From the NCBI GenBank assembly GCA_031769625.1, contig JAUIMM010000017.1, positions 304,501 to 368,500 of the forward strand: a stretch of 64,000 bases of DNA, read 5' to 3'. A program made the translations under genes and the position numbers. The notes below the pieces were generated by a model that was not told the origin of the DNA, searched no databases, and saw only the letters and a program-made list of their open reading frames with translations. Of this stretch, positions 1-10,480 are shown in pieces (positions within the stretch are counted from its first letter, which is position 1; the number at the start of each line of letters is the position of its first letter). The stretch comes from Taudactylus pleione (Eukaryota; Chordata; Amphibia; Anura; Myobatrachidae).

Positions 1-588
1 CTCAGAAAACCGGGAGCACCAACAAGAGTCGGTAGGAAAAGGGAAACATCTCGAGAACATTAGAATCCCAATACTGCCGGGCAGCAAAACTATATAAATA
101 GATATACACACACATCTATATATATATATATATATATATAGATAAGTCCAATTCGGAATGGTACTCTTCCTATGGGGTTTCAATTGCTACAGTGCCCTCT
201 GGACAAATTCATCCACTATAGCAATACACACAAGCGGCGGCACTCAGATACTGATTTGAAAAAGTTAACTCTGTGTATTTAGAAATACATAAACATGAAA
301 TGACACCAACGTTTCGGGACTGTGTCGTCCCTTTGTCAAGGCAAATAAGTAACATAACAAACCTTAAATAGAAGAAAATAGCCCACCACCTGTGGAATGC
401 ACCCTGTGTGCCGGAGATACCGCTCACCACTGTGTCACCAATCACTGAAGTAAAGGCGCCGTCTGAGCTCCGTATCCCTGGAAACCCTGGACGCTGTACG
501 ACATCCTTGAAGGACCAAAAAGAGTGACTCATACAAGAACTTCCACCGAATGCAATCAAAGTGTAATACGTATCATATATTGCACATA
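1..588 (-). mobile_element. 3' terminal region of a Penelope-like element
   Basis: This non-coding stretch lies downstream, on the minus strand, of the Penelope-type GIY-YIG endonuclease reading frame at 1750-2070. It has a short AT microsatellite at 118-140. On the minus strand at 306-345 it carries a strong 5-bp stem followed by GAAAC, as found in the terminal repeats of Penelope-like elements. The outer edge of the element cannot be fixed because no target-site duplication is visible. I infer the assignment from position and the terminal motif; no gene is seen here. Confidence 0.5.
306..345 (-). ncRNA. Degenerate hammerhead-ribozyme-like motif
   Basis: Read on the minus strand, a core-like UUGACAA is followed by an extra A, a perfect 5-bp stem (GGGAC with GTCCC, loop of six), and GAAAC then GTT. 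Flanking GCC and GGT can form a short stem I. Relative to the hammerhead consensus CUGANGA, position 3 is U and position 8 is A, so the 3-8 pair is kept as U-A instead of C-G. Hammerhead motifs are known in the terminal repeats of Penelope-like elements. The additional A before stem II is a deviation, so self-cleavage is uncertain. Confidence 0.4.
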
Positions 589-1187
589 GGGCCTGATTCA
601 GAGCCGGTCGCTATTTGCGCTCGCTCGTCCAGAAAATAAGGGTGGCTATTCAAATGAACCGTTCGCTGTTTGCGGTCTGTTCACGCCTCTAGGTCTGAAC
701 GAGCGAACAAAACTTGCGGTCGTTTTTTGGGAAACTACGCCCCCTGGCCGCTCGCATCCTACGTCATGTCTGCTATTTATTAGATTAATCGAGTACATCG
801 AACAGGGTATGAGCTGCTCGCTATTCTTGTGGTTGGTTTTTGCTACCACAATTTTGCGAGCAGTTCTGGCTAAAAAAAAACCCAGTGACGTGGTCAATGA
901 CGCTGCTGTTTTAAATATGCACACCCATAAAACGCCCATTTTGACCTTTAAGCACGCCTGCGATCGGATCTCCACTCCCCGTTTTCAAGCACCTTCCCCT
1001 GTTACCACCCACATACGCCTCATCCTGTCACTCAAATTAGCAGGCATTCGCTATTTTGCGAGCACATGAATTTCGGCCGCACTGACTGGTTCGCGCATGC
1101 GTATATCGATCCGTACGCATGCGCAGTTTGGCAAACATCACTCAGAGCGAACGAGCTGCCGCTTACGAGTGGCTCTGAATCAGGCCC
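589..1187. mobile_element. 599-bp MITE, copy 1 (GGGCCTGATTCAGAGCC ends)
   Basis: The element has terminal inverted repeats, GGGCCTGATTCAGAGCC on the left and its complement on the right. It is flanked by the 3-bp duplication ATA (586-588 and 1188-1190). A second copy of identical length lies at 53867-54465. A hairpin with 11-bp arms around GCGCATGCGTA sits at about 1092-1122. The open frames inside it on both strands are short, resemble nothing, and are shared with copy 2 only because the copies are similar. The 3-bp target site suggests a PIF/Harbinger-type or related family, which is inference. It is inserted in the Penelope-like element. Confidence 0.85.
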
Positions 1188-1190
1188 ATA

Positions 1191-1749
1191 GTTAGAGCAC
1201 TAACAACGACTTATATTAAACTTAATAGGGGACAAAGATCTCCTGCAGTACACTGACTCCAGATCAGAAAATGATTGTATAGATATAGCTGATCGCAAAT
1301 GGAAGGAAAAAAAGAAAAAGGGAAAGTCCTGAAGACATAGAGATCTATAGCGGAAGAAGAACAATGGCATTACATATTTATAGTAAAACATATCAATATA
1401 AAACAGATGTTAATATCTATTAAAAAATGTGAAAAAAGTGAATGTAATAGTGTGCATGAAGTATGTGAAAGAAAAATGTGTTTAAAGGAATATACGAAAA
1501 ATGGAACTATAAATGTGCACTATATAGAAGTGTGTATAACTTAATATGTGTGATGTTGACACACTAGAATTAACTATATATGATGTGCTAAATGTAGGAA
1601 AATATCAGTAATGTGACGGTAAAGTAAAATATGTATACACAAAATGTGAAATTTAAAAAAAAAAAAAAAAGGTATAACACCTGTGCAGAATATCTTATAA
1701 AGTCCCTATCCAAAACTACTTGTTTAAATACTAATTATTTAAAAACACT
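1191..1749. other. AT-rich non-coding stretch of the Penelope-like element
   Basis: This stretch sits between the MITE and the end of the endonuclease frame. It is AT-rich, contains an A15 tract near 1657, and has no recognisable coding content. It is probably the 3' untranslated part of the minus-strand Penelope-like element. Confidence 0.4.
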
Positions 1750-2070
1750 CTATAGTATCTTCTCATTTAGTCCTCCTGGACTGATGGTATTCAAATTAAA
1801 GATCCATTGCGCCTCTTTCTGCAACAATATTCCGTCATGATCTCCTCCTCTCAAACTTTTGGGGACATGGTCAATCAATTGATGCTTCAGATCACTTAAT
1901 TTGTGTCCCTTATCCGAAAAATTTCTTGCCACCGGTTGACAGATTGGTTTGAGCGCAGACCGTATGGCAGATCTGTGGAGAGCCATCCTCTCTCTCGCTG
2001 TACGAACAGATTTGCCTACATACGCCAAACCACATGGACACGTAATTACACAATATGGGTAGAAGTGCAT
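1750..2070 (-). pseudogene. Penelope-like element GIY-YIG endonuclease domain
   Basis: The minus-strand translation holds the typical end of a Penelope-like polyprotein. It starts with a CPCGLAYVGK motif (the GIY-YIG core in its PLE form), then an RTARERMALH helix. PVARNF, a RGGD turn, EAQWIFNLNT and a terminal GLNE follow. This domain nicks the target DNA during retrotransposition and is fused to the C terminus of the reverse transcriptase in this class. The frame is open for about 106 residues but is separated from the upstream reverse transcriptase remnant (2216-2587) by frame breaks, so this is a dead copy. I am sure of the family; the exact clade (Neptune or Penelope proper) is not decided. 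Confidence 0.85.
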
Positions 2071-2215
2071 GTCAATATAAAATTGATTTGTACTCTTTTT
2101 TCGTACTAAGGTATTGAAAGGTTCGTCCAGTATCCATGTGGTTGTACGTAGTACATCCTAGACATTTGTAGACAGTTCTACCCAGGTTGGTTGTTGTTTT
2201 GCCCATGGGGTTCAC

Positions 2216-2587
2216 TTATTCAAAGCCAGTGATATCCGTGTGCACAACAATGTCTTTAATGTTTTTCCCCCTGGTGTAGCAAGTCAGGGGTCTTTTTTGG
2301 TTGAAACACGTCAAACTTTTGTCCGTAGAAATGATGGGCCACAGAGCTCTGGTGGCTCTAAGTATAACTGGACTGGAAGAGTTTAATTTACTGACAAAGG
2401 TAATGAATGTGTCATGATTTTTCTTCCTAGGTTTCAATAAATTGCTTCTGGCAATCTGTAATACTTCATTTTTATGCTTAGTCAGAAGTTTGATGTCATA
2501 TCCCCTGGTTAAAAAACTTACAACCACCTTGTCTAGAGCTGGTTCTAATCCTGCATGGTCACTGGTTATTCTGGCCGCTCTGATCAT
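2216..2587 (-). pseudogene. Penelope-like element reverse transcriptase, C-terminal remnant
   Basis: About 123 residues are open on the minus strand. They include FLTRGYDIKLL, a helix-rich linker, then FITFVSKLNSSS, ALWPIISTD and a CYTRGKNIKDIVV segment. This matches the thumb/connection part of Penelope-like polymerases that precedes the endonuclease. The catalytic palm is absent, so the element is truncated at its 5' side. It is followed in the same direction by the endonuclease at 1750-2070 in another frame. Family-level recognition comes from the order of these motifs and the adjacent endonuclease. Confidence 0.7.
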
Positions 2588-2674
2588 CTGAGACCTAGCT
2601 AATCCTTCTTACCAGCAAATACACGTACTCAGGCTCCAGGGTCCCTCTCCGTGATGAATATGCTCTGCTGTCCT

Positions 2675-2756
2675 TAACGCATTTCGAGCCCACCTGGCTC
2701 TGCTTCAGAAAAATGCTTCTGAAGAAGAGCCAGGCGGGCTTGAAACGTGTCAAGTA
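2675..2756 (+). ncRNA. Inverted pair of hammerhead-like motifs from a Penelope-type terminus
   Basis: On the plus strand at 2716-2756 there is CTT, then core CTGAAGA, an extra A, a stem II of GAGCC with GGCTT, then GAAAC-GT-GTC and AAG. CTT and AAG pair as a short stem I, and GTC (2749-2751) would be the cleavage triplet. An inverted, more decayed copy occupies 2675-2711 on the minus strand, so the whole stretch is an imperfect palindrome. Hammerheads with a minimal stem III are established in Penelope-like termini. The extra A before stem II lowers certainty. Confidence 0.5.
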
Positions 2757-2840
2757 GGGGGTTCCAACCAGCAGAAGTGTTGGATGGTAGGAGGTACCAA
2801 CGAGTAGAGATTCCACAGGGCAGAAGAGAAGGCTGCACTA

Positions 2841-3265
2841 AGAAAATATGAGATATGGTAAGAATTTACCCTTGTTATCTCTATTTCTACGAAGTCCATA
2901 GGGTTCCATAGGATACCTTGGGGTATAGGTGATGTCATCAGGCATCCAGGCACCATAGAGTTAAGCTTTCAGCCTCCCAGGATGCCCTGGGTCCCCCTCC
3001 TATACCCGCCCCTGAGTCAAGGCAAATCAGTTTTAAGTAACAAGCCCCAGGCCGGAGGAGGAGAGGAAAGAGATAGAAGAAAGATCTGGAACACACAAGA
3101 ATTACATTCTCACCAGAAGGAGATAGAAAAACCGGTGACCAGATGAAAGCCCATCTGCAGTACTATGGACTTCGTAGAAATAGAGATAACAAGGGTAAGT
3201 TCTTACCATATCTCATATTTTCTACATCAGGGTCCATAGGGTATCTACAGGATACCTTGGGGATG
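2841..3265. repeat. DIRS copy 1 left inverted repeat and internal complementary region
   Basis: Two stretches, about 2841-2905 and about 3160-3235, are inverted copies of each other. They share a GAGATATGGTAAGAA-like run, and the second continues into sequence complementary to the far right end at 9713-9753. The part near 2896-3010 is the left inverted terminal repeat. This layout allows the circle formation expected of DIRS elements. Confidence 0.75.
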
Positions 3266-3282
3266 TCCCAAAGCAGTATCCT

Positions 3283-4450
3283 CTAAGGGTGGGGATGCTC
3301 CTGTGCTGTAAGGAGAATCCGCCGCCCGAAGGAAGCATCCTGAGAAGCGAAGGTATCAAAACCATAATACCTTACGAAAGTATGGACAGATGACCACGTG
3401 GCTGCCTTGCACAGCTGAATTGCTGAGGCGCCACGTTGAGCTGCCCATGAAGGACCCACAGACCGAGTGGAATGAGCCCTAACAGATTGATGGAACCGGA
3501 AGGCCTTCATGAATATAAGCTGCCGAAATTGCCATGTGAATCCATCCTGCCAAAGTTTGCTTAGTGGCAGGCCAATCTTTCTTACAGAAGCCATAGAGGA
3601 CAAACAAGGAGTCCAACTTCCTAAAAGAATTGGTGCAGTCAACATAAATATTTAGAGCCCGCACCACATCTAAGGTGACCTCACCAACCGATAGGTCTAG
3701 TGAATTAAAGGCTGGCACTATGATTTCCTCGTTGAAGTGGAAACTAGATACCACCCTCGGGAGAAAACTTCGCTCGCACCCGCCCTGTCCCTATGAAAAA
3801 TAAGAAAGGGAGGCCGACATGAGAGAGCCCCCAATTCTGAGACCCGCCTGGCCGAAGCAATGGTCAGAAGGAATACTATTTTAGCAGTAAGCCATTTAAA
3901 ATCCACTGAGCCCAGTGGTTCAAACGGCGGTCCTTGGAGAGCCCTTAGGACCACAGCTAGATCCCAAGGAGCCACTGGTGGAACAAAGGGAGGCTGAATA
4001 CAAAGCACACCCTGCACAAAGTTGCAGACATCAGGAAGAGTAGCAATCCTACACGAAACCATACTGATAGGGCAGAAACCTGCACCTTCAGAGAAGACCG
4101 TAATCTAAGCCCGCCTGTAGGAAAGCCAACACTCTGGATATCCGGAACACCTGAGGATCATAGCCTCTAGGGCGACACCACACAAAGAAAGTATGCCATA
4201 CCCGATGGTAAATTCTTGCTGACGCAGGCTTCCGAGCTCTTAGCATGGTGTTAACTACAGAGCTGGAATAACCTCTGGACTTAAGAAGGCTGTCTCAACA
4301 GCCACGCCATCAAAGACAGACGACTCAGGTCCAGGTAAAGACAAGGACCCTGTGACAACAGGTCCGGACGTAGGGGCAACCTCAGTGGAGCGTCTACAGA
4401 GGAAGTCCGAAGGTCCGAGAACCAGTGACGTCTGGGCCACTCCGGAGCTA
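3283..4450 (-). pseudogene. DIRS copy 1 tyrosine recombinase remnant
   Basis: On the minus strand, three overlapping frames (4062-3718, 3754-3479, 3645-3283) together cover a DIRS tyrosine recombinase. Visible parts are the N-terminal core-binding helices, a block of hydrophobic helices (FLLTIASARRVSEL, which includes the first catalytic arginine region), a basic linker, the HSTR box (H-x-x-R) and a C-terminal VRYYGFDTF with the expected nucleophilic tyrosine. The enzyme would integrate the circular DNA form. At least two frameshifts interrupt it, so it is a pseudogene. It is the last gene of the element, next to the internal complementary region. Confidence 0.8.
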
Positions 4451-4451
4451 T

Positions 4452-5177
4452 CTACAGGAGCATGCTGCCTTCTTGTTTGAATTTTCGGATTACCCGAGGA
4501 AGAAGGGAGAATGGCGGGAAGAGATACGCAAACTGGAAGGTCCACCGGACCGACAGAGCGTCTACCAGAAATGCCTCCTTGTCTCTTGTTCTTGACCCGT
4601 ACACAGGCAGTTTGTTGTTTTGTCGGGAACCCATGAGGTCTATTTCTTTTTCGTTGTCCAATTGGACCTGCACGGGTTTTCCTTGTAGAACCTGTCTTGC
4701 TTGCTGGAGGGCATTGAATACCGCGCAAAGTTCCAAGATGTTTATTGGAAGCGTCGCTTCTGCCGGGGTCCACCTGCCCTGGAACAAGTGCGGACCCGTG
4801 ACTGCTCCCCAGCCTCTGAGACTGGCGTCCGTCGTCAAAAGGACCCAGTTCGCCACCCAAAAGGGATGTCCCCTGTTGAGGTGAGTCATTTGCAACCACC
4901 AGGCCAGAGACAGGCGAACCTCCAGAGAAAGCACCATGGTCTGCGTCTTTATCCGCTGAGGCAACCCATTCCAACTGGAGAGGATTAACTGTTGCAGAGG
5001 TTGGGAGTGAAACTGGGCATATTCCGCCATGTCGAAAAGTGACACCATGGTGCCCAGTAACCTCATCGCTGAGTGAATGGACACTTGGCGGCTCTGAAGG
5101 CAAGTGCGTATCTTTGTCTGTAATGCAGAGATCTTGTCCTCTGTCACAAAGATCCTCTGTAGTTTAGAGTCAAACAA
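4452..5177 (-). pseudogene. DIRS copy 1 RNase H domain, internally deleted
   Basis: A 241-residue open frame on the minus strand covers the RT-RNase H connection (SRQVSIHSAMRLLGTMVS), the RNase H motif TTDASLRGWGAV and a NILELCAVF helix. It then passes abruptly from VQLDN to a segment with KLPVYGSRTRD. In copy 2 about 90 residues lie between these two points, including AYINHQGG and the third acidic region, so copy 1 carries an in-frame deletion of part of RNase H. The domain normally removes RNA from the replication hybrid. The frame ends with the FPPFSLLPRVI stretch typical of DIRS elements. Confidence 0.8.
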
Positions 5178-5777
5178 GGCTCCGAGATGGAGAATCCTCT
5201 GTGAGGGAACCAGGGTGGATTTCTTCCAGTTTATTAACCAGCCGTGATCCTACAATACTGAGACCGTCATTTGCAGATGAAGCTGGAGGACTTCTGGAGA
5301 CCCTGCTAACAACAGAAGGTTGTCCAGATAAGGCAACAAGCAGACTCCCTGCATCCGCAGGTGAGCTGCCATGACCGCCATGACTTTGGTGAAGACACGA
5401 GGCCGAGCACCGCAAACCTGAGGAATTCCTGATGCGCTAAGACAATGGGGACATGCAGGTATGCGTCCTGGATGTCCAATGACACCATGAAATCCCCAGG
5501 CTCCATCACTAGTATAATGGAATGGAGGGTCTCCATCCGGAACCGAGGCACCCTCAAGGACTTGTTGAGGGATTTGAGGTTGAGGATTGGACGGTAAGAC
5601 CCATTGGGTTTCTGCACCAAAAAGAGATTGGAATAGAAACCCATGCCCCTCTGGGAGAACGGAACAGGCACTATAACTCCAGCCTGGAGCATAGAGTGCA
5701 ACACTTTCTATAGTTCCAGGGCTTTGTTCTGATCTGACGGAAGACCTGTGGTGAAAAACCTGCTGGGGGGCCTTCAC
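5178..5777 (-). pseudogene. DIRS copy 1 reverse transcriptase, broken
   Basis: The minus-strand frames show LLQAGVIVPVP, GFYSNLFLVQKPNGSYRPI, LKSLNKSLRVPRFRMETL and SLDIQDAYLHVPI (first catalytic aspartate). After a frame change comes KVMAVMAAHLR, then LLPYLDNLLLLAGS in the active-site position. The conserved segment between LRFAV and RVFTKVMA seen in other DIRS elements is missing, so a short deletion accounts for the frame change near 5400. The active site reads YLDN instead of YLDD, as in copy 2. The family is certain and the gene is inactive. Confidence 0.85.
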
Positions 5778-5915
5778 CAGAAGGGGAAGGAAAGGGCATA
5801 CCCCTGAGAGACCACCTCATGTACCTAAGTGTCCGTGGTAGTCAGGCACCAATGCTGGGCAAACTGAAGCAGGTGGCCTCCCACTCTGGGATCCCCCAAA
5901 GGGAGGCCTGGGCCG

Positions 5916-7261
5916 TCAGGCGGAAGGCTTGTCGTCCGACTTAGGGGCAGGGCGTCTAGCAGTCCAAGGTTGTTTCTTTGGCTTGGTAGCCTTTTTGGGG
6001 CCGGCCTGTCTTGGAAAAGACTGTGCTTTGGACCTACCCTGGGTCCTGTAGGGCCGAAAGGACGAAGTACCTGCTCCTGATTGAACTGTAGCCGATGGGA
6101 GACACGCAGACTTGGCCGCTGCCAGCGTGGCCACTATCTTGTCTAAATCAGGGCCAAATAGGACCTGTCCATTAAAAGGCAAGCATTCTAAGCCCTTCTT
6201 GGAATCTGCGTCCGCTTTCCAAGAGCGCAACCACAAGGTGCGACGAGCGGCTACCGCTGCAGAGGAGATTCTGGAGGTGAGGAGACCAATATCCAAGGCC
6301 GCCTCATTAATGTAAGTGGCCAAGTCTCTGAGATTGCCAACTAACTCTGTTTGCTCTGCAGAAGAGTCAGAGTCTAGAGATGCCTCTAAACTATCAGCCC
6401 AGCGTTCCATGGCTCTGGCCACCCAACACACAGTCATAGCCGGTCTGGCCGCCCCTCCAGCAAGGGAATAAATGGACTTAAGACATATTTCAACCTTGCG
6501 ATCCATAGCATCTTTTAAGGAGGACATAGAGGGCATGGGCAAAGTAGCACTTCTCACTAGGCGTGTCACATGTGAATCCACTTGCGTAATAGATTCCCAC
6601 TTAGAGAAATAATTATCTGCAAATGGATATGCAAAAGCCAAACGTTTTTGAGGCTGGTACCGTTTACCAGTCTCCTCTAAATGATCTACTAGCTGACCAG
6701 AAAGAGGAAAAACAGTGGCATCAAGCTTAACATCCTTAAAGAAGGCATATTTGGATTTGGGCATGGGGGGGATCGTCATCCTCAATAACCAAGGCCGTAC
6801 GGACAGCACGTATAAGGCCAGGTATATAGACTTTAGACTTGGCCTCCGTCTCCTTAGTACTGAGGGGCTCCTGGTCAGAAAGGTCAAAAATTTCCCCGTC
6901 ATCAGACAACACATCATCTTCATCAAACTGAGCTGTCTGCGATGCCAAAAGCCGCTTATGCGGCCGCAAAGATGACTCTCCCTGTAAAACGTCCGACAGG
7001 TGTTGCACTGTAGTGGACAAGGAATTAACCCATGCAGGCTCTTGTGAGAGGTAAAAGTGGGAGACCCTGGGGTACCATCAAATGTCTGGGGAACCCCTGC
7101 ATGAGCGACGACACCATGGACTGCTGTGAAAACCCCACCTGGGGGAATGCAGGGGGCGTCAATAGCTGGCCCACAAGGGTTGTAAGTGCCTGAGCAAAAA
7201 AGCCCACAGTGGTTCCTGCACAGGCGCAGTGACAGAAATTGGGTGTGATAACAGATAACAC
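5916..7261 (-). pseudogene. DIRS copy 1 Gag-like protein, frameshifted
   Basis: The minus strand encodes a DIRS Gag-like protein. An N-terminal part (about 7261-6736) has FFAQALTTLVGQ and an acidic FDEDDVLSDDGEIFDLSD. After a frame change near a G7 run at about 6763-6769, a long C-terminal part runs PKSKYAFFKDV, YSLAGGAARPAM, RDLATYINEAALD and RRTLWLRSW, ending in a basic, proline-rich tail. This C-terminal region resembles the domain of LAP2-alpha that is known to derive from a DIRS-like Gag. Copy 2 has the same blocks at 24253-25532. The start codon is uncertain. Confidence 0.75.
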
Positions 7262-7359
7262 GCCCTAAATAACCTGTCAGCGGTTCCATCACCCTCCGGA
7301 AATGGTACATTACATTTGCAGGGGCAAACGCAGGATTCCCAGGGAGGGGTTTCCATTAT

Positions 7360-8275
7360 ATATGTCTACACACACACATATATATAAGTAGGTGCGCGCG
7401 ACAGAGGCCCCCAGTAGTATTCCTCCCTATGTAGTGTCCCTTATATAGTGCCCCCAGTAGTAGTCCCCTACCTATGCAGTGCCCCTTATATACTGCCACC
7501 AGTAGTAGTCCTCCCCCTATGCAGTGCCCTTATATACTGTCCCCAGTAGTAGTCCTCCCTATGTAGCGCGACTTATATAATGCCCCCAGTAGTAGTTCCC
7601 TCCCTATGCAGTGCCCCTTACATACTGCCACTAGTAGTCATCTCCCTATGCAGTGCCCCTTATATAGTGCCCCAGTAGTAGTCCTCCCTATGTAGTGCGA
7701 CTTATATAATGCCCCCAGTAGTGCCCCTTATATAGTGCCCGAGTAGTGCCCCCCCAGCAGTGCCAGAGCCTCCAGTAGTGGTCCCCCATATGCACTGCCA
7801 CTTATATTGTGCCCCCAGTAGTAGGCCCCCCTATGCAGTGCCCATTAGATAGTACCCCCCAGCAGTGCCAGTGCCCCCAGTAGTGCCTCCCCCCAGCAGT
7901 GCCAGTGCCCCCAGTAGTGCCAGTGCCTCCACTAGAGGTCCCCCCTTGAAGTGCCCCTAATATAGTGCCCTCCAGTAGTGCCTCCCCCAGCAGTGCCAGA
8001 GCCCCCAGTAGTGGTCCCCCATATGCAGTGCCACTTATATTGTGCCCCCAGTAGTAGTTCCCCCCTATGCAGTGCCCCTTATTTAGTGCCCCCAGTAGTG
8101 CGCATTAGATAGTACCCCCAGCAGTGCCAGTGCCCCCAGTAGTGCCTCCCCCCAGCAGCGCCAGTGCCCCCAGTAGTGTCAGTGCCTCCACTAGTGGTCC
8201 CCCCTTGAAGTGCCCCCAATATAGTGCCCTCCAGTAGTGCCTCCCCCAAGCAGTGCCCCTTACATATACAACGAA
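7360..8275. repeat. Degenerate minisatellite in the DIRS copy 1 5' region
   Basis: About 0.9 kb consists of imperfect tandem copies of a unit of roughly 30-45 bases built from CCCCCAGTAGTAGTCC, CTATGCAGTGCCCC and TTATATAGTG. Units differ in length and some blocks are duplicated as larger units: the CAGTAGTGCCTCCCCCCAGC block recurs at about 7870 and 8130. It lies between the Gag frame and the right inverted repeat, that is, in the untranslated 5' part of the minus-strand element. Copy 2 has no equivalent array at 25540-26640. Confidence 0.8.
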
Positions 8276-9753
8276 AAATACACACAAAAAAAACAAAACA
8301 CTTACCTGAATCCCCGCTCCTGTGCCCACCTCCTCCCGTGAGCCGGAAGGTGGAGCCTGGCTCCGGCAATGCTTCCCTCTGTCTAGCTCCCTCTGGGAGG
8401 GCTGTGAGCATGGCGCACAGCCCGTCCACTGCCGATTCAGCCGTCAGCGCTTCCGTGTCAGGTGGTATGAAAGCCACCTGACTCGGAAGAGCTGACATCT
8501 GTACTGGCAGGGGCCTGGCCGGGCAGCGCCGCGCAGCCGATCGTCAGTGGCCCGGGGATGGTGCAGAGATGGAGACAAGGCTTTCTGGGTACTTAGAAAC
8601 CCCCCCTCCGTGCGCTAGTGACATTTGGTACATTTTAGCAGAAGAGGAGAATCCCGTTCACTTTCAGACATGATAAGTGTAACGGAGCTGTATGTGACAC
8701 ACCTCACAGACAAATGCTTGTATAGTGAGGCAATAAACACCCTGCAACACCGCACCGGAAGGGCTTTAGCAGAGAGGAATAGGGATAGCAAAAATGGCTG
8801 ACAGGGAAAGTGAAAGTACAGACAGCAGCGCTAGCAGATAGTCACATACAATGCAGAAGTAAACCCTGCACTATCAGCGCTGAGCTCAACTACGCAGACC
8901 CAGAGTCTGGTAGGAAACAGCGCTGCATACACTGACCTTACTACCGGAGGAGAGGTATGCAGGGGGACCCGGACCGCGATGCCACCATTGTATCCACTTC
9001 TAGCAGCGTTTGCCAAGTCCAGGAAGATGGCCGCCGAGGAGCAGAGAGGAGGCAGGCCCGGGGGAAGAGCGGCTACACACAGGCACAGACCGCTGTGGAG
9101 AGGCCGTGTGCAGCGGGAGAGGCGCCAGGCTGCTGTGCAGGGAAGGCACGCTCTCCTGGCCTGCAATTAACCCCCAGGACGCCGGAACGTATCCGCACCA
9201 CCACAGCCCGCTGTCCCAGGGGGTTAGTGGAAGTGTAGGTTAGTACCTGGCTCCACGTTACAGCCAGTCCCCAGGGAGCCCCCTGCCTGGGGACTTAGGA
9301 CTGTGTTGTCCGGCGGGGACCCTCCGTAGACCCCCGCTGCTTACCTGTCCCCCTTTGATCCGGCCACAGTCCAGGCATCAGGGGTCACAGCTAGCTGTGA
9401 GCCACGATATCTACCAGCATCCCCGGATCGGTACCGGCATTCTGGTACCGGCGGGGTGTAGGAGTGACAGCATGGACGTCAGTACTGACTGTCCATGCTG
9501 TACACTCAGATGTGTAGCCACAGCTGCATAGTTGAAAAGCTCCAGGGGCCATAACAGCCCCCCAGGTGCTCCGAATCTGAGCTGGCACCAACGAAAAAAA
9601 TTATTTGCCTTGGCTCGGGGGCTGGGTATAGGAGGGGGACCCAGTGCATCCTGGGAGGCTGAAAGCTTAACTCTATGGTGCCTGGATGCCTGACGACATC
9701 ACCTATACCCCAAAGTATCCTGTGGATACCCTATGGACCGTGATGTAGAAAGA
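8276..9753 (-). other. DIRS copy 1 5' untranslated region and right inverted repeat
   Basis: This is non-coding, GC-rich sequence upstream of Gag on the minus strand. Parts at about 8830-9000 match the equivalent part of copy 2 near 25820-25950 (both read CATACAATGCAGAA). The last 110-130 bases are the inverted terminal repeat matching the left end near 2896-3010. Reading frames here are short and are not supported as genes. Confidence 0.6.
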
Positions 9754-10480
9754 TCGGAGACTACAACATCTTGCAGAGGCTCAGATAGAAGGCTAACCCA
9801 TTCTGGAAGCCCATAGATAAGACGACAACCTGAACCCTTCACTGAGCCCAGGCGATTTTTTTTAATCCACCTCACCTGGAAGAAACAACCAAACCCCTGG
9901 TATCAGCCTAAACGACAGACAACTTCCAAAAATTATGGAAGTGTGCAGTCGGAGCCAACTTCCTGGCACGAAGCATAGTAGGAAAAACAACTGGGATAAC
10001 CTAGCGCATGAAAATCACGGAAGCAACGGCCACACCGTGAGTGCAAGAAGGCTTAGAATCTCTTCAGAAGAAGAGCTAGCCTACCGGCAAGAGACATGGA
10101 CCATCCCCATATAGGGAAACAACTGACTCAGAGAAGCCAGAACACTAGGGTTTTCATGAAGGTGCCTTAGATATCAGTTTCCAGAAGGCCGTGGACTAAC
10201 AGGAACACGCTAACTTGGATATCCAAACATAAGAAGGGGATTAACGGCACCTGTCTCAAGAGGGCACCAAGGGGTGGCAACGTTGTCATGAAAAACAGCA
10301 CCGGACAGAAAAACATAACACGGCCTCCTGCGGGGCAGTCTAGACTGTAGCAGAACCCCAACAGAGTCCAGCATAATTGCGGTGCTATCCAGCCCAAGAG
10401 ATGGATCCCGAAAAGCCCCCAAAACAGCACCAGTCTGTTACCCAAGAGTGGTCCCTGAGGGATGGTTGTGTGTGTATATA
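9754..10480. other. Spacer, nothing recognised
   Basis: This unique-looking sequence lies between the right end of DIRS copy 1 and the Tigger-like MITE. I see no coding exon, RNA gene or repeat structure in it. Confidence 0.4.

Larger units (their letters stand above)
2841..9753 (-). mobile_element. DIRS-type retrotransposon, copy 1 (decayed)
   Basis: This is a minus-strand element of about 6.9 kb with DIRS architecture. Inverted terminal repeats lie near 2896-3010 and 9627-9735, and an internal complementary region at about 3162-3262 matches parts of both ends. Gag, reverse transcriptase, RNase H and tyrosine recombinase remnants follow each other from high to low coordinates. DIRS elements replicate through a circular intermediate and integrate with a tyrosine recombinase, without target-site duplication, and none is seen. 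All coding parts are broken by frameshifts or deletions. A second copy, with the same order and orientation, is at 11955-26717. Confidence 0.88.

Noticed and set aside
646..975. 109-residue minus-strand frame conserved with 53924-54253
   Set aside because: The two frames are in two similar copies of one MITE. No domain is seen, and the opposite strand is equally open, so conservation reflects copy age.
4255..5103. 282-residue minus-strand frame in DIRS copy 1
   Set aside because: It overlaps the RNase H frame with its motifs in another phase and has no recognisable motif, so it is a shadow frame.
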